From Haematobia irritans (Eukaryota; Arthropoda; Insecta; Diptera; Muscidae), in assembly GCF_050003625.1 (NCBI RefSeq), contig NC_134399.1, positions 146,376,473 to 146,440,472 of the forward strand: a stretch of DNA of 64,000 bases, in the 5' to 3' direction. The notes beneath the pieces were generated by a model. That model did no database searches. It worked only from the letters and a program-made list of their open reading frames with translations, and was not told where the DNA came from. Below, piece by piece: positions 12,142 through 23,894 of this stretch. Within the stretch, counting starts at the first letter, position 1; the number at the start of each line of letters is the position of its first letter. Made by a program: the position numbers and the translations under genes.

Positions 12142-12295
12142 TTTTTATACCCACCACCATAGAATGGTGACGGGGGTATAATAAGTTTGTCATTCCGTTT
12201 GTAACGCATCGAAATATCGATTTCCGACTATATAAAGTATATATATTCTTGATCAGGGAGAAATTCTAAGACGATATAACGATGTCCGTCTGTCC

Positions 12296-12345
<50 letters not shown>

Positions 12346-14052
12346 TGTAATCACGCTACAGTCTTCAATAATGAAGCAATCGTGCTGAAATTTTGCACAA
12401 ACTCGTCCTTTGTCTGCAGGCAGGTCAAGTTCGAAGATGGGCTATATCGGTCCAGGTTTTGATATAGTCCCCATATAAACCGACCTCCCGATTTGGGGTC
12501 TTGGGCTTATAGAAATAGTAGTTTTTATCCAATTTGCATGCAATTTGAAATCTAGAGGTATTTTATGCCCGTAAAGAGGTGTGCCAAAAATGGTGAGTAT
12601 CGGTCCATGTTTTGGTATAGCCCCCATATAGACCGATCTCCCGATTTTACTTCTTGGGCTTATAAAAACCGCAGTTTTTATTCAATTTACCTGAAATTGG
12701 AAATCAAGAGGTATTGTAGGACCACAAATACGTGTGCCAAAAATTGTGGGTATCGGTCCATGTTTTGGTATGGTCCCCATATAAAACGACCTCCCGATTT
12801 GGGGTCTTGGGCTTATAGGAACCGTAGTTTTTATCAAATTTGTCTGAAATTGGAAACCTAGAGGTATTTTAGGGCCATAAAGAGGTGTGCCGAAAATGGT
12901 GAGTATCGGTCCATATTTTGGTATAGCCCCCATATAGACCGATTTCCCGAGTTTACTTCTTGGGCTTCTAGAATCCGAAGTTTTTATTCAATTTACCTGA
13001 AATTGGAAATCTAGAGGTATTGTAGGACCACAAATACGTGTGCCGAAAACTGTGAGTATCGGTCCATATTTTGGTATAGCCCCCTTATAGACCGATCTCC
13101 CGATTTTACTTCTTGGGCTTATAGAACCAGCTGTTTTTATTCAATTTACCTGAAATTGTAAATCTAGAGGTATTATGGGACCACAAATACGTGTGCCAAA
13201 AATTGTGTGTATCGGTCCATATTTTGGTATAGCCCCCATATAGACCGATCTCCCGATTTTATTTCTTGGGCTTATAGAAACCGCAGTATTTATTCAATTT
13301 ACCTGAAATTGGGAATCTAGAGGTATTGTAGGACCACAAATACGTGTGCCAAAAATTGTGAGTATCGGTCCATGTTTTGGTATGGTCCCCATATAAAACG
13401 ACCTCCCGATTTGGGTCTTGGGTTTATAGAAACCGTAGTTTTTATCCAATTTGTCTGAAATTGGATATCTAGAGGTATTTTAGGACCATAAAGAGGTGTG
13501 CCGAAAATGGTGAGTATCGGCCCATATTTTGGTATATCCCCCATATAGACCGATTTCCCGATTTTACTTCTTGGGCTTCTAGAAACCGTAGTTTTTATCT
13601 GATTTGCCTGAAATTGTAAATATTCTGGTATTTTAGGCTCACAAAAACGTGCATCGGATTAAGTTTTTATCGGTCCATTTGGAAATGCCTCCATATAGAC
13701 CGACTTCACTTCTTGAGGGTGTAGAAGGCGCACTGATCATGAAAATTGCTTGAAACTCAATGTAAAATTTCCAGATTTTACTTCTACAGATTTAAGATTT
13801 CAAATCAAGACGTTATTTTATAATTTTCTTGCACACTTACAAGAGATGTTAATGATTCCTCTAAAACTCAAACAAAAATGGTTCTTATAAATCCAGAATC
13901 TGATATAGTCCTCATAGTTGAAATCTTTAAATTTATCTTCGGGAAGTGTCCTCAAGCCCTCCTGAAATTTCAAAGGAATCCCTAATATTTGGTTCATGGT
14001 GGTGGGTATTTAAGATTCGGCCCGGCCGAACTTACTGCTGTATATACTTGTT
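12142..14052 (-). mobile_element. Helentron-like family A, near complete (A3)
   Basis: Reverse-strand element from the TATACCCACCACCATAGAAT end (12146) to CGGCCCGGCCGAAC...TATATACTTGT (14051). It has a long GTCT microsatellite (12281-12345) and about seven internal monomers, some with recent homogenisation. The ORFs inside it (12442-12627, 12565-12861, 12682-12933, 13317-13544) are monomer read-through. The 5' unique part matches that of A2 closely, so both derive from one consensus. Confidence 0.85.
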
Positions 14053-14164
14053 AATTTTCGTGTTAACCTATAATATGAAATTCCATAGTGACTAAGTTCT
14101 TGGTTTTTGTAGAAGTATTAAATTTCTCTTGCTTGTGCAAGCTAAAATCGGTATAACATTTAAA

Positions 14165-14748
14165 ATTCCACACAATCCCAAGAGGCTTCGGAGGTCAAAT
14201 CTGGGGATCGGTTTATATGGGGTCTATATATAATTATTGACCGATATGGACCAATTTTTGCATGTTGATTAGAGACCATATACTAACACCATGTACCAAA
14301 TTTTAAGGGGATCGGTTTATAGGGTGGCTATATGTAATTATGGGCCGATGTGGACCAATTTTTGCATGGTTGTTAGAGACCATATACTAACATCATGTAC
14401 CAAATTTTAGCTGGATCGGATGAAATTTGCTTCTCTTAGAACAATCGCAAACCAAATTTGGGGGTCCGTTTATATGGGGGCTATACGTAAAAGAGGACCA
14501 ATATGGGCCATTTGCAATACCATCCGACCTACATCAATAACAACTACTTGTGCCAAGTTTCAAGTCGATAGCTTGTTTCGTTCGGAAGTTAGCGTGATTT
14601 CAACAGACGGACGGACATGCTCAGATCGACTCAGAATTTCACCACGACCCAGAGCAATATTTCGATGTGAAATATTGCTCTGGTTCGGTGTGTTACAAAA
14701 GGAATGACAAGGTTAATATACCCCATCGTACAATAGAGGGTATAAAAA
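14165..14748 (+). mobile_element. Helentron-like family B, 5'-truncated (B1)
   Basis: Two or three B monomers ('gatcggtttatatgggg...'), the 'catcaataacaactacttgtgccaag'-like block, a short CAGACGGACGGACA tract, and an altered 3' end. At 14649-14683 the usual 'ccagaatatatatac' block is replaced by a perfect inverted repeat, CCAGAGCAATATTTC with a 5-nt loop. The ORF 14420-14707 is read-through. Confidence 0.75.
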
Positions 14749-14761
14749 TATAGAATCACTA

Positions 14762-15759
14762 CACCCTCAAAAAAAAATCGCTTCTGTAACATATACTACC
14801 CCAAACACATTTTGCTTCATGCATATATATTTTCAGGATTGATTCAAACAAAATATTGTTTGTATTGTTCACATCCTACGGGAAATGGATCAACCCCAGC
14901 ATCGGTACAGGACTAGTACCTGGTGTGTTTGGACCTGTCCCAGTTCTGGTCCAAACGTATGGAAGGGACCGGCCACTTTAATATGGATTTGTCATTGGCG
15001 GGGTAAATTTACACGATAGGATAGGACTTGAACTCATTCCAAAGGACACGTCCTGGAACAACCTAGTAGGACTACCCCATAGACGGGTCCTCATGAGCTA
15101 GTCTGGGGTAAACTCTTAGGAACCTGTTTCGGTTTAAGCATCCGAATCGCACCAGAAATGACAAGTTTTTCGAATATGTTGAACAATATATAAGTCTGAT
15201 TGTTGTATCGTATTATAGTAGAAGTGTAGATCCAATTAGATTTTGATATCAAGAGTGTATAGAGATCAATAAATTATTTGAAAATTAAAAAAAAAAATGT
15301 GATAAACTGGAGCATTGGTACTAGTCCTGTGATAGGTCCACTTGTGTCAATTTGCACCAATTTCCCGTAGGGCACATATTATGTTTCACCTTAGGGCATA
15401 CACTGGTAGTAAAAATTTTTAATGAACTTTTCTTTGTGTGGATATATTTTTAAGGCGCCAATTTGTTACGTCCATTATTTTACTTGCAACATACTCTCTA
15501 GGTCTCTCTTTCTAAACACATGTATGTTTATAGGCTATTTCCAAATTAATATATGTTTGCATCTACGCATTTAATATTTACAAACATTGTATATCCCAAA
15601 CATAATATGTTCTAACATATTAACATATATGTCACAAACATGTTATGCTAGTTTATGAACATTATATGCTTGCACTTAAAAATATTGTATTAAAAAATTA
15701 ATTTCCAAACATATAATTTTTACACCCAAACATATGAAAAATAGTCTTTTTCGTCCGTG
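14762..15759 (-). mobile_element. TA-targeting family E, copy 3
   Basis: Ends CACCCTC... and ...CGTCCGTG, flanked on both sides by TA (14760-14761 and 15760-15761). The outer parts match E1 (43375-44352) and E2 (49785-51091): 'cgcttctgtaacatatact' and repeated 'caaacatat' motifs. The centre is replaced by another inverted-repeat element (14875-15371). No ORF. TA duplication and short CAC-starting ends suggest a Tc1/mariner-type MITE, but the family is not identified. Confidence 0.7.
14875..15371. mobile_element. Inverted-repeat element nested in E3
   Basis: Ends are CCTACGGGAAAT and its reverse complement ATTTCCCGTAGG. Matching subterminal motifs also occur: GGTACAGGACTAGTACC near the left and GGTACTAGTCCTGT near the right. 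Total 497 bp, no coding potential recognised. CACAT occurs on both sides, offset by one base, so the target duplication is uncertain. Confidence 0.6.
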
Positions 15760-15761
15760 TA

Positions 15762-16727
15762 ATTGAATGACTCTTCATATGTGTCCTATATTTAGACTGA
15801 ATCTGGAACTGAGTCTACATGTGGTAGTCACGGTGAATATTTTGGTGTTGTCTTTGTGGCTTTCATACAAAGTGAATAGCAAAAACAACATTTACCCAGT
15901 CATCATTCTACCTGGATATCCTAAATTGTATGCCATTGCAAATGGCTGAGAGTTTGTAGGATTTCTTGTGGTAAAGCCATGGCATAGAATTGTTATGTTT
16001 AGTGTTTGTTGACTTTTACCTATTTCATAAAGCTTCTCCTCTGTTGTTGCTTTGGTTATTTCGTCTATTAAACCATTTTAAGTCCTTCATAACATAGGGA
16101 AAATATGCAAGATCATACATTCATGCATTGGGTTTCTTGTGAAAAAAGGGGTTTCTGATGCAAACAGATGGTGAAAAGTGAAGGATTGTATACCAATAGC
16201 AATGTTGCATTGATTTCATAGATTTTACCTTTCCCTCTATGTTGAACTTTTACTGGTCGATAGACCTATACAATGCGGTAGCTGGTGGCCTTCTCTTCCC
16301 CATATCATTGTTGTTTACTGTTCCTGAGTGTTATTGCTGATGTTTGACGTTTGTTGGGGCACGTTTTTCCTTTCGTTTGTATCGTCGACATCGTGTCATT
16401 TTTCATTACACCAATTTGTGGGGAAGGCTATGTCATTCATATGTGTACACATATTGAACTTTAAATTGGCTCAAATTGAATCTTTTTTTTCTAGATATTA
16501 GAGAAGACACCTTGAACGCATAAACCATAAACACAATAAAATTTAGTGAAAAGTGATGGAATATGGATTTATTAAATTTATAAAAAAATATTATACATAT
16601 TCTCTACATAACTTAATGATTTTAATTTGTTAAAAAACACATTTCAGAAACTGTGGTCACAGAGATCACATTAGTATTGATCGTCCAATCGTCCTCGGAA
16701 GTATGAAATTTGTTTTAGCTGTCAACT
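15762..16727. other. Unassigned DNA
   Basis: No repeat family or domain recognised. The 60-codon ORF at 15767-15949 is not supported. A poly-T/AT tract at about 16480-16620 leads into the mariner insertion. Confidence 0.35.
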
Positions 16728-16729
16728 AA

Positions 16730-17941
16730 CAGGTTGGCAGATAAGTCCACGGCGTCGCTAGTATTAAATGCATATTATTTTTATATAGTACCAACCTTCA
16801 AATGATTCGTGTCAAAATTTGACGTCTGTAAGTCAATTAGTTTGTGAGATAGAGCGTCTTTTGTGAAGCAACTTTTGTTATTGTGAAAAAAAATGGGAAA
16901 AAAGGAATTTCGTGTTTTGGTAAAATACTGCTTTCTGAAGGGAAAAAATACGGTGGAAGCAAAAACATGGCTTGATAATGAGTTTCCGGACTCTGCCCCA
17001 GGGAAATCAACAATAATTGATTGGTATGCAAAATTTAAGCGTGGTGAAATGAGCACGGAGGACGGTGAATGCAGTGGACACCCGAAAGAGGTGGTTACCG
17101 ACGAAAACATCAAAAAAATCCACAAAATGATATTGAATGACCGTAAAATGAAGTTGATCGAGATAGCAGAGGCCTTAAAGATATCAAAGAAACGTGTTGA
17201 TCATATCATTCATCAATATTGGGATATGCGGAAGCTCTGTGCAAACTCGGTGCCGCGCGAGCTCACATTTGACCAAAAACAACAACGTGTTGAAGATTCT
17301 GAGGCGCGTTTGCAGCTGTTAACTCGTAATACACCCAAGTTTTTCTGTCGATATGTGACAACGGATGAAACATGGCTCCATCACAACACTCCTGAGTCCA
17401 ATCGACAGTCGGCTGAGTGGACAGCGACCGGTGAACCGTCTCCGAAACGTGGAAAGACTCAAAAGTCCGCTGGCAAAGTATTGGCCTCTGTTTTTTGGGA
17501 TGCGCATGGAATAATTGTTATCGATTATCTTGAGAAGGGAAAAGCCATTAACAGTGACTATTATATGGCGTTATTGGAGCGTTTGAAGGTCGAAATCGCG
17601 GCAAAACGGCCCCATATGAAGAAGAAAAAAGTGTTGTTCCACCAAGACAACGCACCGTGCCACAAGTCAATGAGAACGATGGCAAAAATTCATGAATTGG
17701 GCTTCGAATTGTTTCCCCACCCACCGTATTCTCCAGATCTGGCCCCCAGCGACTGTTTCTTGTTCTCAGACCTCAAGAGGATGCTCGCAGGGAAAAAATG
17801 TGGCTGCAATGAAGAGGTGATCGCCGAAACCGAGGCCTATTTTGAGGCAAAACCGAATGAGTATTACCAAAATGGTATCAAAAAATTGGAAGATCGTTAT
17901 AACCGTTGTATCGCTCTTGAAGGAAACTATGTTGAATAATA
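16730..17941 (+). mobile_element. Himar1-like mariner, 3' end missing
   Basis: The 5' inverted terminal repeat begins ACAGGTTGGC at 16730 after TA (16728-16729). Compared with the other mariner in the window (61958-62622), about 15 bp are missing just inside the terminus (ATAAGTCC is followed directly by ACGGCGTCGC), which removes part of the transposase-binding repeat. The 5' leader is followed by the intact gene. Two bases after the stop codon a family B element starts, and no mariner 3' repeat is found on its far side. As it stands the element cannot be mobilised. Confidence 0.9.
16893..17939 (+). CDS. Mariner transposase, Himar1-like (irritans subfamily), full length
   Basis: 348 residues, the family's usual length, from ATG at 16893 to TAA at 17937-17939 without breaks. 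Residues 1 to about 110 are the paired helix-turn-helix DNA-binding region (KEFRVLVKYCFLKGKNT; a second helix set at MKLIEIAEALKISKKRV). The DD34D catalytic core has Asp158 (TTDETW), Asp252 (FHQDNAPCH) and Asp287 (SPDLAPSD), with exactly 34 residues between the last two. The linker motif usually written WVPREL reads SVPREL (residues 119-124), so the conserved Trp is Ser; this motif mediates dimer contacts in the family, so activity may be impaired. The enzyme would cut and paste at TA sites in the nucleus. From memory it matches Himar1 almost throughout. No host promoter is seen. Confidence 0.95.
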   Translation: MGKKEFRVLVKYCFLKGKNTVEAKTWLDNEFPDSAPGKSTIIDWYAKFKRGEMSTEDGECSGHPKEVVTDENIKKIHKMILNDRKMKLIEIAEALKISKKRVDHIIHQYWDMRKLCANSVPRELTFDQKQQRVEDSEARLQLLTRNTPKFFCRYVTTDETWLHHNTPESNRQSAEWTATGEPSPKRGKTQKSAGKVLASVFWDAHGIIVIDYLEKGKAINSDYYMALLERLKVEIAAKRPHMKKKKVLFHQDNAPCHKSMRTMAKIHELGFELFPHPPYSPDLAPSDCFLFSDLKRMLAGKKCGCNEEVIAETEAYFEAKPNEYYQNGIKKLEDRYNRCIALEGNYVE

Positions 17942-19220
17942 ACAAGTATATACGGCCGTAAGTTCGGCCAGGCCGAAGCTTTTGTACGCTCCACCATGGA
18001 TTGCGTAGATACTTCTAATGAAGCCGATGGCAAGGTATCTTAAAACTTCCTAACACCGTAATATATATCACATAGTCCATACGTGGTATATATTAAACTA
18101 AAAAAGGCCGATTAATTACGTATATAATTAAGTTTAAAGTTTCTATAGAAATAAAATGTTGACAACATTTTCTATAAAAGTACAATTTAGACAAAATTTT
18201 CTATAGAAATAAAATTTTGAAAAATTTTTCTATAGAAATAAAATTTTGAAAAAATTTTCTATAGAAATAAAATTTTGACAAAATTTTCTATAGAATTAAG
18301 AGTTTGACAATGTTTTCTATAAAAATAAAATTTTGGTACATTATTTTTGGCTCGAGTGGCAACCATGATTGTGAACCGATATGGACCAATTTTTGTGTGA
18401 TTGGGGATCGGCTATATATAACTATAGACCGATATGGACCAATTTTGGCATGGTTATTAGCGGCCTTATACTAACACCACGTTGCAAATTTCAACCGGAT
18501 CGGATGAATTTTGCTCCTCCAAGAGGCTCCGGAGATCAAATCTGGGGAACGGTTTATATGTGGGCTATATATAATTATGGACCGATATGGACCGATATGG
18601 ACCAATTCTTGCGTGTTTGTTAGAGACCACCATGTTCCAAATTTCAACCGGATCGGATGAATTTTGCTCCTCCAAGAGGCTCCGCAAGCCAAATCGGGGG
18701 ATCGGTTTATATGGGATCGGTTTTATTTCAGCCGGATCGGATGAAATTTGCTTCTCTTAGAAGCTCCGCAAGCCAAATCGGGGGATCAGTTTATATGGGG
18801 GCTGTATATAATTATGGACCGATGTGGACCAATTTTTGCATGGTTGTAACCATATACTAACACCATGTACCGAATTTCAGTTGGATCGGATGAAATTTGC
18901 TTCTCTTAGAGGATCTGCAAGCCAAATTTGGGGGTCCGTTTATATGGGGGCTATACGAAAAAGTGGACCGATATGGCCCAGTTACAATACCATCTGACCT
19001 ACATCAATAGCAACTACTTGTGCCAAGTTTCAATTCGATAGTTGTTTCATTCGGAAGTTAGCGTGATTTCAACAGACGGACGGACATGTTCAGATCGACT
19101 CAGAATTTCACCACGACCCAGAATATATATACTTTATGGGGTCTTAGAGCAATATTTGGATGTGTTACAAACGGAATGACAAAGTTAGTATACCCCCATC
19201 CTATGGTGGAGGGTATAAAA
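17942..19220 (+). mobile_element. Helentron-like family B (B2)
   Basis: Begins ACAAGTATATACGGCCG with the GTTCGGCCAGGCCGAA palindrome and 'ctccaccatgga', has a 29-bp minisatellite tract (18135-18340), several 153-bp monomers, the CAGACGGACGGACA tract and ends CTATGGTGGAGGGTATA. It lies exactly between the mariner (left) and a truncated G-type repeat (right), neither of which continues across it. ORFs 18381-18623, 18471-18692 and 18657-18860 are monomer read-through. Confidence 0.85.
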
Positions 19221-19800
19221 ATCATCCCTACTGGGATTTGAACCTGTTTTTTTTTACCTTTTCACTTCCCTGGAAGTTCTTTTGAAAGGGTTTTGCCAAT
19301 TACGATAATTTTTATTTTTTTGTTCTTGACTTTTAATGGAAAAAATATATTTATACGAAAATATATGCAAAAAATAATATATAAAAAAATAAATAAAGAA
19401 ATAAAATCGATGTATTATATAAAAAAAAAATATTTTTTTTGGAAAACTATTTAATAAAAAAATTGCCGCTGGTTAAATTTGAACCAACGTTCTTTATTTT
19501 TCCATTCATAATAATAAAGAACATCTCAGGAAGTATTTAGAATGTCATGCTGTGATACCATATAGGTCATATCACATTTGAACATTTGAATAGACTTTTT
19601 GATGCATCGTTTTCAATGGCGTTTGTGGTGGAGTGTGCTAAGGCGTTCTGTTATGGTGCTAAGGATTTAACCCCCGGTCGAAGCGAAGAAGTTTTTCTAT
19701 TTGATACCATTGTATTTTTTCACACGAAATTTAAGAATAAAATAAATTTCTTTCAGACTTGAAAAGGGCTTCATTTGAAGTGAAAATACTATATATCACT
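19221..19800 (+). repeat. G-type repeat fragment with tRNA-like motifs
   Basis: Aligns with the interior of element G on either side of A5 (52086-52250 and 54413-54695): 'ctgggatttgaacctg', 'gttttgccaattacg', 'attgccgctggt' and the tRNA-like block. It is interrupted in G by A5 but not here, so it is the empty-site reference for the A5 insertion. Its left end is cut by B2. Confidence 0.7.
19617..19692 (+). other. tRNA-like (Leu/Ser-type) sequence in G fragment
   Basis: 'gagtgtgctaaggcg' resembles the D-loop of a class II (Leu/Ser) tRNA and GGATTTAACCCCCGG stands where a T-arm would be. The B box is degraded compared with the copy at 54616-54692. A repeat-derived relic, not a functional tRNA gene. 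Confidence 0.45.
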
Positions 19801-21647
19801 AATAAATTTTTCTATACATATTTAAGCTAATCACAATATTCCCTCCATATGAAAAACTGTGATTTTCTATCCACCTTTTTCTGGAATGGAATATTGTACT
19901 CAAGGCTAATAATATCTAGACCCAAAAAAAAAAAAAATTAAATTGATTGTACATCTTGTAAAATAATCTACGTTTATTACAAAATGTATATATTTTTCTT
20001 CTAAATAAACTTCTTTGTAGCGAAAAGCAAATGGGAAACGATATGTGTTTGTGTAAAATTTCGGAATTGTGTAAAATTTCGGAGGAAAGTTCAAAAAATA
20101 GAAAAAACTTTAAACAAAAGATGGAAAATTCTCATAACAAGTCTTAGTCCATATTTGAAGACTTTTTTATTCAAAATGTAATGATTCAATGTTAAGTTAA
20201 AGTCGCTTTATCGAAATCAGAAGTGTGTTTCTTTACTTTCAAGAAAGTTTTCCGTAGTTCAAGAACGTACGACAATAACGACGGGATGCAAATTTCCATG
20301 ATTTGTGTCCTAAATTTAATGAAAAGAATTTTTAATATTCTCTTCAGTGTATGGCAAAATGAAGCAGTGAACATTTTGCTTGCAAATGACAAATGTTGTG
20401 CTTTTAAAATAATCTCAGAAAATGTATATAAATTCAGGACAGCACTTTTCTTCAATACACCGGGTGCTAATTCCCTTTTCGACTGGGAAAAAACTCTCTT
20501 TTCTCACTGACTGCTACCCATATTCCTCATATTTTAAGTGGGATGCTGTCGCCGTAGGCCATTCTTTGTTGACCGATGATTCCTTAGCCATCGTCGCCCT
20601 AGTCATCAGCATTGTCATTATATGTCTTTGTTGTGCAAACAACGAAATCATATTCATCCAGGTTTCTTTAGGTCGCGGCGTTGAGGTCACTTTAGTAGGC
20701 TGTATATCATTTTCCTTTTTTTTGTTTTGTTAAATTTTTGTTTGTGTTGATATTTGACCCGTATTGTTGTCCCTTTTTCATGCTCCAAAAGTGAAGAATT
20801 CTATAGTCCTTAGGACTTTACAAACGGCCAAGTAGTCACATTCACTCACACATCCAAATAAGAAGAGAGAAAAAAGGGACAATTTTGTTTCATCCATCCA
20901 GTCAGGTAAATATGGAGGTTATCATCTTCATCATGATGATGGCGGTTGTTGTCAGTGTGATGCTAATGCCCGGCATCACAGTCCCAACATAGCTTATTTT
21001 GTGTTTTTTGAGGGGTGCCGATTTTTTTTTCTGTGCGGGGCTTTTCCTTTTGGAATGTTTGGAATACTAAGGAAAAAGTGCAAACGTCATTCATTGTTGT
21101 GTGTTTAGTGTTCCATTATTTTGCCCACCCAGTGCTCTTGTCTAGTTGGCAATATTTTTTCCATGCCCTGGCAAATTTTACTTTATTTTGCATTATTTTC
21201 CCATTTGTTGTTCCTGTTGTGCGCTTTTTGATGTTATTGTTTGTGTCGCAGCGATGTGTGGAGTCATCCGTACAGTATAGGATCAATGAATTGAAACGGG
21301 GAGAGTACAATGATTTACTTGTTGGAAAAAATTAACGATCTGAGATGACGATCATAAATTTCAAGCGTTTTTTATCGAAAATAAAATTCTGACATTCATT
21401 TCAAAGACAGAAGACCTTCTGTACACGCAGAAAAAGAATATACTCACCTCTTGAAGCAATGTTATTTTTGGCTGGGGAACATGGAAAAATGTTTTTTTTT
21501 GATCAAACATAAAATGGTTGTTGAAATCAGATACATAATGTCCGAAAAAATAACATAGTTGCGACAAACGTGTTACATGTTCATCGTCCAAAAATAACAT
21601 ATTGCTATAAGAAGAGCAAAACACCTGGTTGCTTACCACTGAGGGAG
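19801..21647. other. Unassigned DNA
   Basis: Mostly AT-rich. ORFs at 20192-20455, 20223-20510, 20422-20733, 21015-21335 and 21361-21720 overlap on both strands, are rich in Phe/Leu/Ile/Val from T-runs and show no domain. This could be intronic. The 21361-21720 ORF runs into the SINE. Confidence 0.4.
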
Positions 21648-21976
21648 CTACCGTGCTACAATGGTTAGCATGCCCGCCTTGCATACACAGGGTCGTGGGT
21701 TCAAACCCAGTTTCGACCAAACACCAAAATGTTTTTCAAGGGTGTATTATCCCACCTCAGTAATGCTGGTAACATTTCTGAGAAGCTTCTCAAAGCTTCT
21801 CTAAATTGATTCACTGCAAGCTGGAACGCCGTTCGGACTCGGCTATAAAAAGGAGGTTCTTTGTAATTGAGCTTAACATATAATCGGGCAGCACTTTGTG
21901 ATAAGAGAGAAGTCCACCACTGTGGTATCACAATGGACTGAATAGTCTAAGTGAGCTTGAAATATCGGGCTGCCAC
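21648..21976 (+). mobile_element. tRNA-derived SINE, copy 1
   Basis: The 5' part has an A-box-like TGGTTAGCATGCCCG (from 21662) and a perfect B box GGTTCAAACCC (21698-21708). The segment between, CCTTGCATACACAGGG, could be the anticodon arm of an Ala(TGC)-like tRNA. The body contains 'ggattatcccacctcag'-like text, 'cggactcggctataaaaagg' and 'gtggtatcacaatgga', ending CGGGCTGCCACTA. It lacks the CCTAA tail of copies 2-4. No clear target duplication. Confidence 0.8.
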
Positions 21977-22380
21977 TATATTTATTCGGACACGCTCTCC
22001 TTGATTCAGAAAGTTAGGAAAGGCATTTTGTCCAATCGTACTCGAAACATATTTTATTATTAACTAGTTTACACTCAAAATGTACACTTGATGAAAATCA
22101 AATTTCTTATGTATTTTGAGTTGCTGAATTCGAAAAAAAAAATGTTTTTGAGATATCCCGTTATTTTTAAATTTTCGCTCTTTTTCCACTAAACACAATA
22201 TATCTTGAGTTACAAATGTCCGATTATAACGTTGTTGTTACTTAATAAAGGTATTAAAATGACGAATAATCGTGTGTAATTGGATCTGTGATAAGTTAAG
22301 TGGTTCAAAAAATATCAACGCGAAAATTCAAAATTTTCAATAAAATCGTATTTTACAAGAAAAGTATAAACCATTTAAAA

Positions 22381-23894
22381 ACAAGTATATACGGCCGTAA
22401 GTTCGGCCAGGCCGAATCTGGATTGCCATGGATTGCCTAGAAACTTATACGAAAGACTGTCATCCACAATCGAATTAATTGGGTTGTGTGATCTTAAAAC
22501 TTCTTAACATCGTTTTCTAAATTGTGAGTTAGTCCATACGTGGTATATATTAGACAAAAATGTTGTGTATAGGTAAGTCTACAAATAATTACGAATCGAT
22601 ATGGACTTTTTGCACGGTGCGTAGAGAGCCAGAATTGAAATACGGGGGTCGCTTATATGGGGGCTATATAGAATTATGCACTTGATATGGACCAATTTTT
22701 GTGTGATTGGGGATCGATTTATCTGAGGGCTATATATAACTATAGACCGATATGAACCTAGTTAGGCATGGTTGTTAACGGCCATATACTAGCACAATGT
22801 ACCAAATTTGCTCCTCCAAGAGGCTCCCAAACCAAATCTCGGGATCGGTTTATATGGGGGCTATATATGATTATGGACTGATATGGACCACTTTTGGTAT
22901 GGTTGTTAAATATCATATACTACCACCACGTACCAAATTTCAACCAGATCGGATGAATTTTGCTTCTCCAAAAGGCACAGGAGGTCAAATCTGGGGATCG
23001 GTTTATATGGGGGCTATATATAATTATGGACTGATATGAAACAATTCCTGCATGGTTGTTGGATACCATATACTAACATCACGTACCAAATTTCAACCGA
23101 ATCGGATGAATTTTGCTCGTCCAAGGGGCAGCGGAGGTCAAATCTGGTGATCGGTTTATATGGGGGCTATATGGACCGATGTGGACCTATTTTTGCGTGG
23201 TTGTTAGAGACCATATACTAACACCATGTACCCAATTTCAGCCGGATCGGATGGAATTTACTTCTCTTAGAGTCTCCACAAGTCAAATCGAGGGATCGGT
23301 TTATATGGGGGCTATATATAATTATGGACTGATATGAAACAATTCCTGCATGGTTGTTGGATACCATATACTAACATCACGTACCAAATTTCAACTGAAT
23401 CAGATGAATTTTGGTCTTCCAAGAGGCTCCGGAGGTCAAATCTGGTGATCGGTTTATATGGGGGCTATATATAATTATGGACTGATGTGGACCAATGTTT
23501 GCATGGTTGTTAGAGATCATATGCTGACACCATGTATCAAATTTCAGCCGGATCAGATGAATTTTGCTTCTCTGAGAGGGTCTGCAAGCCAAATTTGGGG
23601 GTCCGTTTATATGGGGGCCATACGTAAAAGCGAACCGATATGGCCCATTTGCAATACCATCCGACCTACATCAATAACTACTACTTGTGCCAAATTTCAA
23701 GTCGGTAGCTTGTTTCGTTCGGAAGTTAGCGTGATTTCAACAGACGGACGGACGGACATGCTCAGATCGACTCAGAATTGCACCATGACCCAGAATATAT
23801 ATACTTTAAGGGGTCTTAGAGCAATATTTCGATGTGTTACAAACGGAATGACAAAGTTAATATACCCCCCATCCTATGGTGGAGGGTATAAAAA
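22381..23894 (+). mobile_element. Helentron-like family B (B3) in left foldback arm
   Basis: Complete-looking B element: ACAAGTATATACGGCCG start, GGCCAGGCCGAA palindrome, about six monomers, CAGACGGACGGACGGACA tract, CTATGGTGGAGGGTATAAAA end. Inserted after ACCATTTAAAA in the left arm. ORFs 22797-23039, 23036-23221, 23113-23337, 23377-23592 and 23458-23934 are monomer read-through. Confidence 0.88.

Noticed and set aside
16781..17125. Minus-strand ORFs opposite the mariner gene
   Set aside because: Shadow of the real transposase on the other strand.
20422..21335. Host membrane-protein exons (hydrophobic ORFs)
   Set aside because: Hydrophobicity comes from T-rich DNA; no conserved motif, no paired splice signals I can defend, and overlapping ORFs on both strands.
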